A stretch of 64,000 bases of DNA from Ophiodon elongatus (lineage: Eukaryota > Chordata > Actinopteri > Perciformes > Hexagrammidae), in contig JACSYO010001698.1 in the NCBI GenBank assembly GCA_016806645.1, positions 1,054,001 through 1,118,000 of the forward strand, given 5' to 3'. Positions 60,893-64,000 of this stretch are shown here, in pieces. Made by a program: the position numbers and the translations under genes. The notes below the pieces were generated by a model that saw only the letters and a program-made list of their open reading frames with translations, had not been told where the DNA came from and did no database searches. The stretch's first letter is position 1. Each line of letters begins with the position of its first letter.

Positions 60893-63320
60893 CACAAACC
60901 TTCTTACCAGTCGTTTTCTCTCCTCTTCCATGGTGCTCAAGAGCTGAGAGAACTCCTTTAAGGACTGAGCTGCAAAATAAATGTTACACCTCAATTGTGG
61001 ATCATATTTGATATATTTTGCATTATCCACCTCTTGTTTTCTAAATCATCTCACCTATACTGATTTCATCATCAGTCTCCGCGTCGCCAATACATTCAAA
61101 CTGAAACTCCTGCAGAGACTGAGAGAACCGTTGAACAGCAAGAGAAAGACCTGTGAAAGACAGAGAGTTCATTCAGTCATTTAAAGCAGGTATAACAATT
61201 GTATTATTGCCATAACTAATCAAATTTTCCCAAGAACGCTCTTGGCATGAGTTTCCATACTGCCATTATTGGTCCCACACCATGTAATGCTCCCATCCTC
61301 CGACAGGCTACAAACAGCATCACTTATTACCACCTGTAGTAAACTATTAAGATAGTTTCCGACAGGACTCTTGCATATCATCCACTGCCAAGACATGGGG
61401 TGTCAAAGTTTGTTTGTAAACAAATGGCTTCACCCTGCAACAAACTCTGTTTATGTGTCCAAACCACACTTTAATAATAGAGTTTAATAACACCCTTTAC
61501 TCTCTCACGTGCACGAATACTTGGCACCACAAAGCTGCATTCTCATTCACACATCTATAACATGCCAGCCAATGTAAGGCGCTATTTTAATCATACCACT
61601 ACATTATACACTGATATATAAATAAAAACATTCAAATGTCCTTTACTAGCAGTTTATAGCAAATTACTGCCTGGACACCAGAAAAAAAGAACTGTGGTCA
61701 AGCTCAATGCATGAAAGACAAAAGCACAGTAAACCCTTTTATTCTATGCTGGAAACCTAAATTGCATTGTTCACATATTGTTATTCAAAAGCACAAGAAA
61801 GGTCTGTTTACATCACTGCTGTTTGTAGACACAGGGGCAAACACTTCAATTATTAATCTATTGTGGTAATATCATTTTGTGGTGGCTGGTATTCTGCACA
61901 CAGTTTGACCTGTTCACGTAAACAATGCAGTGATCAGGTTGTTTCAACCCTCGGTGGACACAGAACAGTCAAACACAACCAGCAGGGTGTGTGTGAGTCT
62001 GGCAGACAGCAGCAGTGTTCACACCAATGACCTCAACCAGCAGGTGAGCCAAATAAACCGCAGGCAGCTGCAAAGCGTAGGTGTGTTTGAGCTTAAACTG
62101 GAGGTGATCAAAAGAAACTAACAAGAAATGGGAGGTGCCTGCGCTTTGAAAGTCTTCATTAGCCGGTGATATATGAATATGACAAACTGTGCAACAGTTA
62201 TACAACTTTCAGCATAAATACAATCGTGTATTCTGTGATAGATTTCCTGTCAACCAAATGTTGGTTTGTTGTGTGCCAATTTGACCTTTTTCGTCATAGA
62301 AGGTACCAAACAAACTAATAACAGTCTTAAGCTACATTTCGAGCTACATTGTTAACAGAGACTCAAGATCAGGTACAACAGCAAACTCTTTAGGGACCTT
62401 ATCATGTCAGTCAACACTAGGGCTGAAACCCTTCAGCAATTAATGGATTAGATGATTTAAAGGATAAGAACCATCAACAATTTTGTGGATGTATTAATAA
62501 TTTAAGTAATTTATAAAGGAGTTGACTTTGTTAGTTAGGGTTTTGTACTTTAAGTCAGACAAAACAAGCAATCTGAGGATGTCAAGCTGAGACCTAAGTC
62601 TGCATTGCCCTATTGGTAATTCCTTTTTCTCTCCATTAGTTATATGACAGCACAGATACCTCCTTGTAAAACTGACTTACATAAAAAAAAACACAAGTTA
62701 TTATGAAATATTTCAGTATTGACAAAAAAAAAACATTATAAAAATGTCCTTTTGTACTTTTTATGTTCCACCTACTAAAGTGGCAGAAGACATAGATGAT
62801 GAAACCATTAATAGCTACGATGACGTCTCAAGCAAATATAAACATTCACTGTTAATTTTCCTCATCTCTGTGGTTTAAAAACAGTACCTCCCTATTGCAA
62901 AACAGCATATAAACCAGACTAGAACACACAAAGTAAAACATCTATCTTGACAATAGCCCGCACATAACACCGTAACTACATCCTGACCGTGCTGCTCACA
63001 CCACACAAACACAAGTCAATGTATTAGCGTTAATCTACTAAAGTCTGAAGTAACGTTAGTCTGAACTACTCTCGAGATGGCCTCGGGGTGCTGGCCTCGG
63101 GGTGCCCCGTTGGGCAGCCGGTCGAGTACTAAAAGGAGAACGAGACATTAAGCACCGGGTACTCACTCCTGAGGGCAGACACGAGCATGTTCCCATCCTT
63201 GATGAGGTCTTTTATAAACCTGTTGGTGCGCTCCAGCTCGATCTCATGGCACTGCAGCCGGTCCCTGAACTCCGGACTGTCCAGGAAGGAGTCACTGAAC
63301 TCCAGCGTCGGCAGACCCAT
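48108..63320 (-). CDS. arhgap42: Rho GTPase-activating protein 42 (GRAF3; BAR-PH-RhoGAP-SH3)
   Basis: This protein stimulates GTP hydrolysis by Rho-family GTPases at membranes; in mammals it restrains RhoA in smooth muscle and affects blood pressure. Twenty-four exons close in phase: 63167-63320, 61055-61150, 60908-60969, 57417-57488, 55659-55760, 55454-55564, 54799-54903, 54407-54536, 54168-54268, 53578-53687, 53378-53456, 53237-53276, 53056-53118, 52867-52941, 52648-52732, 52515-52573, 52215-52320, 51353-51512, 51107-51257, 49947-50645, 49686-49848, 49234-49305, 49032-49111 and 48108-48196. They give 987 residues (human about 874). The BAR domain spans about 1-250 (start MGLPTLEFSDS), PH about 265-375, RhoGAP about 380-570 with arginine finger R417 in GLYRTGGVNS, and SH3 at 932-987 (ALYSC, EPGWL, PENY). 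Exon 20 is a 233-codon Ser/Thr-rich linker, longer than in mammals. The 72-base exon 49234-49305 is the least conserved. Introns 1-3 are long and repeat-bearing. Confidence 0.96.
51517..51606. repeat. (CA)n / sense (GT)n beside arhgap42 exon 18 acceptor
   Basis: On the sense strand the GT/GC tract runs into gcgcgcag|GGTGTCC at 51512, replacing a polypyrimidine tract for the RhoGAP exon. Confidence 0.95.
56250..56640. repeat. Dispersed repeat, 'GGATCACTAAAGTCA' family, copy 1
   Basis: GCTAGCATGCTAACATTTG, then AAGGGATCACTAAAGTCAAT, GACCATTAATGTCTGCACC and ATATTTCAATCTGGACCA form a repeat I recognise from teleosts. It lies in arhgap42 intron 4; the remaining sequence to 57416 has nothing I recognise. 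Confidence 0.7.
57699..57734. repeat. Perfect 13-bp stem inverted repeat
   Basis: CTCTCATACGGCG and CGCCGTATGAGAG are exact reverse complements around a 10-base spacer, in arhgap42 intron 3. In RNA from either strand it would form a stable hairpin. Confidence 0.85.
58300..58760. repeat. Dispersed repeat, 'GGGGATCACCAAAG' family, copy 2
   Basis: GTTAGCATGCTAATATTTGC, TTGAGGCTGATGGAGATG, then CAGGGGATCACCAAAGCTAT and GTTCAAATTTCACCAGAAACC match the same family as 56250-56640. It lies in arhgap42 intron 3. Confidence 0.7.
59179..59268. repeat. (CA)n microsatellite
   Basis: A 90-base CA tract with one GC interruption in arhgap42 intron 3. Confidence 0.95.
59835..60300 (+). repeat. Dispersed repeat, 'ACTGTATATAAGAATTGGAC' family, long copy
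   Basis: It begins TAGACTGTATATAAGAATTG. It then has AAATGGGACCATAATTTACT, GGTAATAAATTATGTGAGAA, TCATTTTCTCATAGGCTTG and GGCACTTCCGCATTGGCTTT. I recognise the family from percomorph genomes; a short relative is at 39965-40160. Class not determined. The 83-codon open stretch inside it (59826-60077) has no protein motif. Confidence 0.7.
60772..60896. repeat. (CA)n / sense (GT)n downstream of arhgap42 exon 3 donor
   Basis: On the sense strand exon 3 ends CGACTG|gtaagaaggtttgtgtgtg, so a GT tract of about 125 bases starts roughly 10 bases inside the intron. Confidence 0.95.
62415..62600. repeat. Dispersed repeat, 'AGGGCTGAAACCCTTCAGC' family
   Basis: AACACTAGGGCTGAAACCC, then TTAATGGATTAGATGATT, matches the end of a teleost repeat related to 7640-7900. 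It lies in arhgap42 intron 1; the rest of that intron shows nothing recognisable. Confidence 0.4.
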
Positions 63321-64000
63321 CGAAGAAGAAGAGGAAGACGAAGAAGAAGAAGAAGAAGAAATGAATCCACGCTGCTGGTGAGGAGATCACTCAACTCGGT
63401 AACCGTGCCCTCGGGGAAGTTCACGAGAGAAACCAGGGTCTCAATGGGGCTCGTGTTTCAAACTGGTCAGACGTTTCTTCCAGCTCTCCTTTTCTTCTTC
63501 ATGCCTTTCCTCCCTTTTCCCCCCTCAGAGCTTCCGGACACTGATACACAACAGAGTATATCTCGGCTCTACGAGCTCTACGAGCTCTACACTCACGTAG
63601 TTCTCCCACGTTTTTAAGACCGATAAGTTCAAATATAACTGCGCGTTGACGTCTCAGCGGCCTTTCCTTCGCACAGACAACAATACGAGTCTCTGAAAGA
63701 AGACAACGGAGGACCCTGTTGCACGTCTCGTAGCGGAGCTGCTAACTCCGTCTGCAGACGGCCCAAACTGAAGGCTTGTTACTATGGGAACGGGAGACTC
63801 CTGGTGGCGCGTGCGGAAATCAGTGCAAAGTCTGCAAAATTCGTCATTATAATAATATTATGTGTAGTTTAACATAATATCGACTGCATCCGTATACAGC
63901 AACAATACTACTAAAAATAAAAATAAAATATTTTCTGTAATAATTATATTCTATAATAATAGAATATCAAGGAGACAAATTATATAGATGTAAGTATGAT
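63321..64000 (-). promoter_or_regulatory. arhgap42: arhgap42 5' UTR and putative promoter
   Basis: Directly before the ATG the sense strand is an almost pure CTT/CCT pyrimidine tract (63321-63361). Further up, 63640-63840 is GC-richer. GTTACTATGGGAAC at 63778-63791 resembles an RFX X-box with about two mismatches. No TATA box seen. Beyond 63840 the sequence is AT-rich with nothing recognisable. Confidence 0.5.

Overview
The window is vertebrate nuclear DNA from a ray-finned fish, most likely a percomorph teleost. It carries spliced genes with GT-AG introns, many (CA)n/(GT)n tracts, and several dispersed repeat families that I recognise from teleost genomes. There is no bacterial, plasmid or viral gene organisation.

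Five protein genes can be rebuilt exon by exon, with every intron phase closing. In order they are birc2 (minus, coding 714-6553, promoter near 11.7 kb), yap1 (minus, 16926-23355), angptl5 (plus, 27851-31723), trpc6 (plus, 36311-47027) and arhgap42 (minus, 48108-63320). Predicted lengths are 623, 387, 385, 898 and 987 residues. Order and orientation match the human 11q22 block ARHGAP42-PGR-TRPC6-ANGPTL5-CEP126-CFAP300-YAP1-BIRC3-BIRC2 read backwards. I find no PGR, CEP126, CFAP300 or BIRC3 here.

The genes do not form one pathway. birc2 is an IAP ubiquitin ligase of TNF/NF-kB signalling; yap1 is the Hippo co-activator; angptl5 is a secreted fibrinogen-domain protein; trpc6 is a diacylglycerol-gated cation channel; arhgap42 is a BAR-PH-RhoGAP-SH3 protein. 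Linkage reflects inherited vertebrate synteny.

Non-coding parts: birc2 intron 1 holds a decayed CR1/L2/Rex1-type LINE flanked by a long direct repeat. The birc2-yap1 gap (11.8-16.9 kb) holds a terminal-inverted-repeat element and otherwise nothing I recognise. The yap1-angptl5 gap (23.4-27.8 kb) has a CTCF-like motif and a repeat. The angptl5-trpc6 gap (31.8-36.3 kb) has a decayed, tandemly duplicated coding-like segment. trpc6 and arhgap42 are tail to tail, with stop codons 1.08 kb apart.

I found no convincing new multi-gene system. The most interesting observations are: a short, divergent Yap lacking a conserved C-terminal motif; GT or CA microsatellites abutting splice sites in four of the five genes; canonical kB sites at the birc2 5' exon; and the duplicated coding-like remnant at 33.5-34.1 kb.
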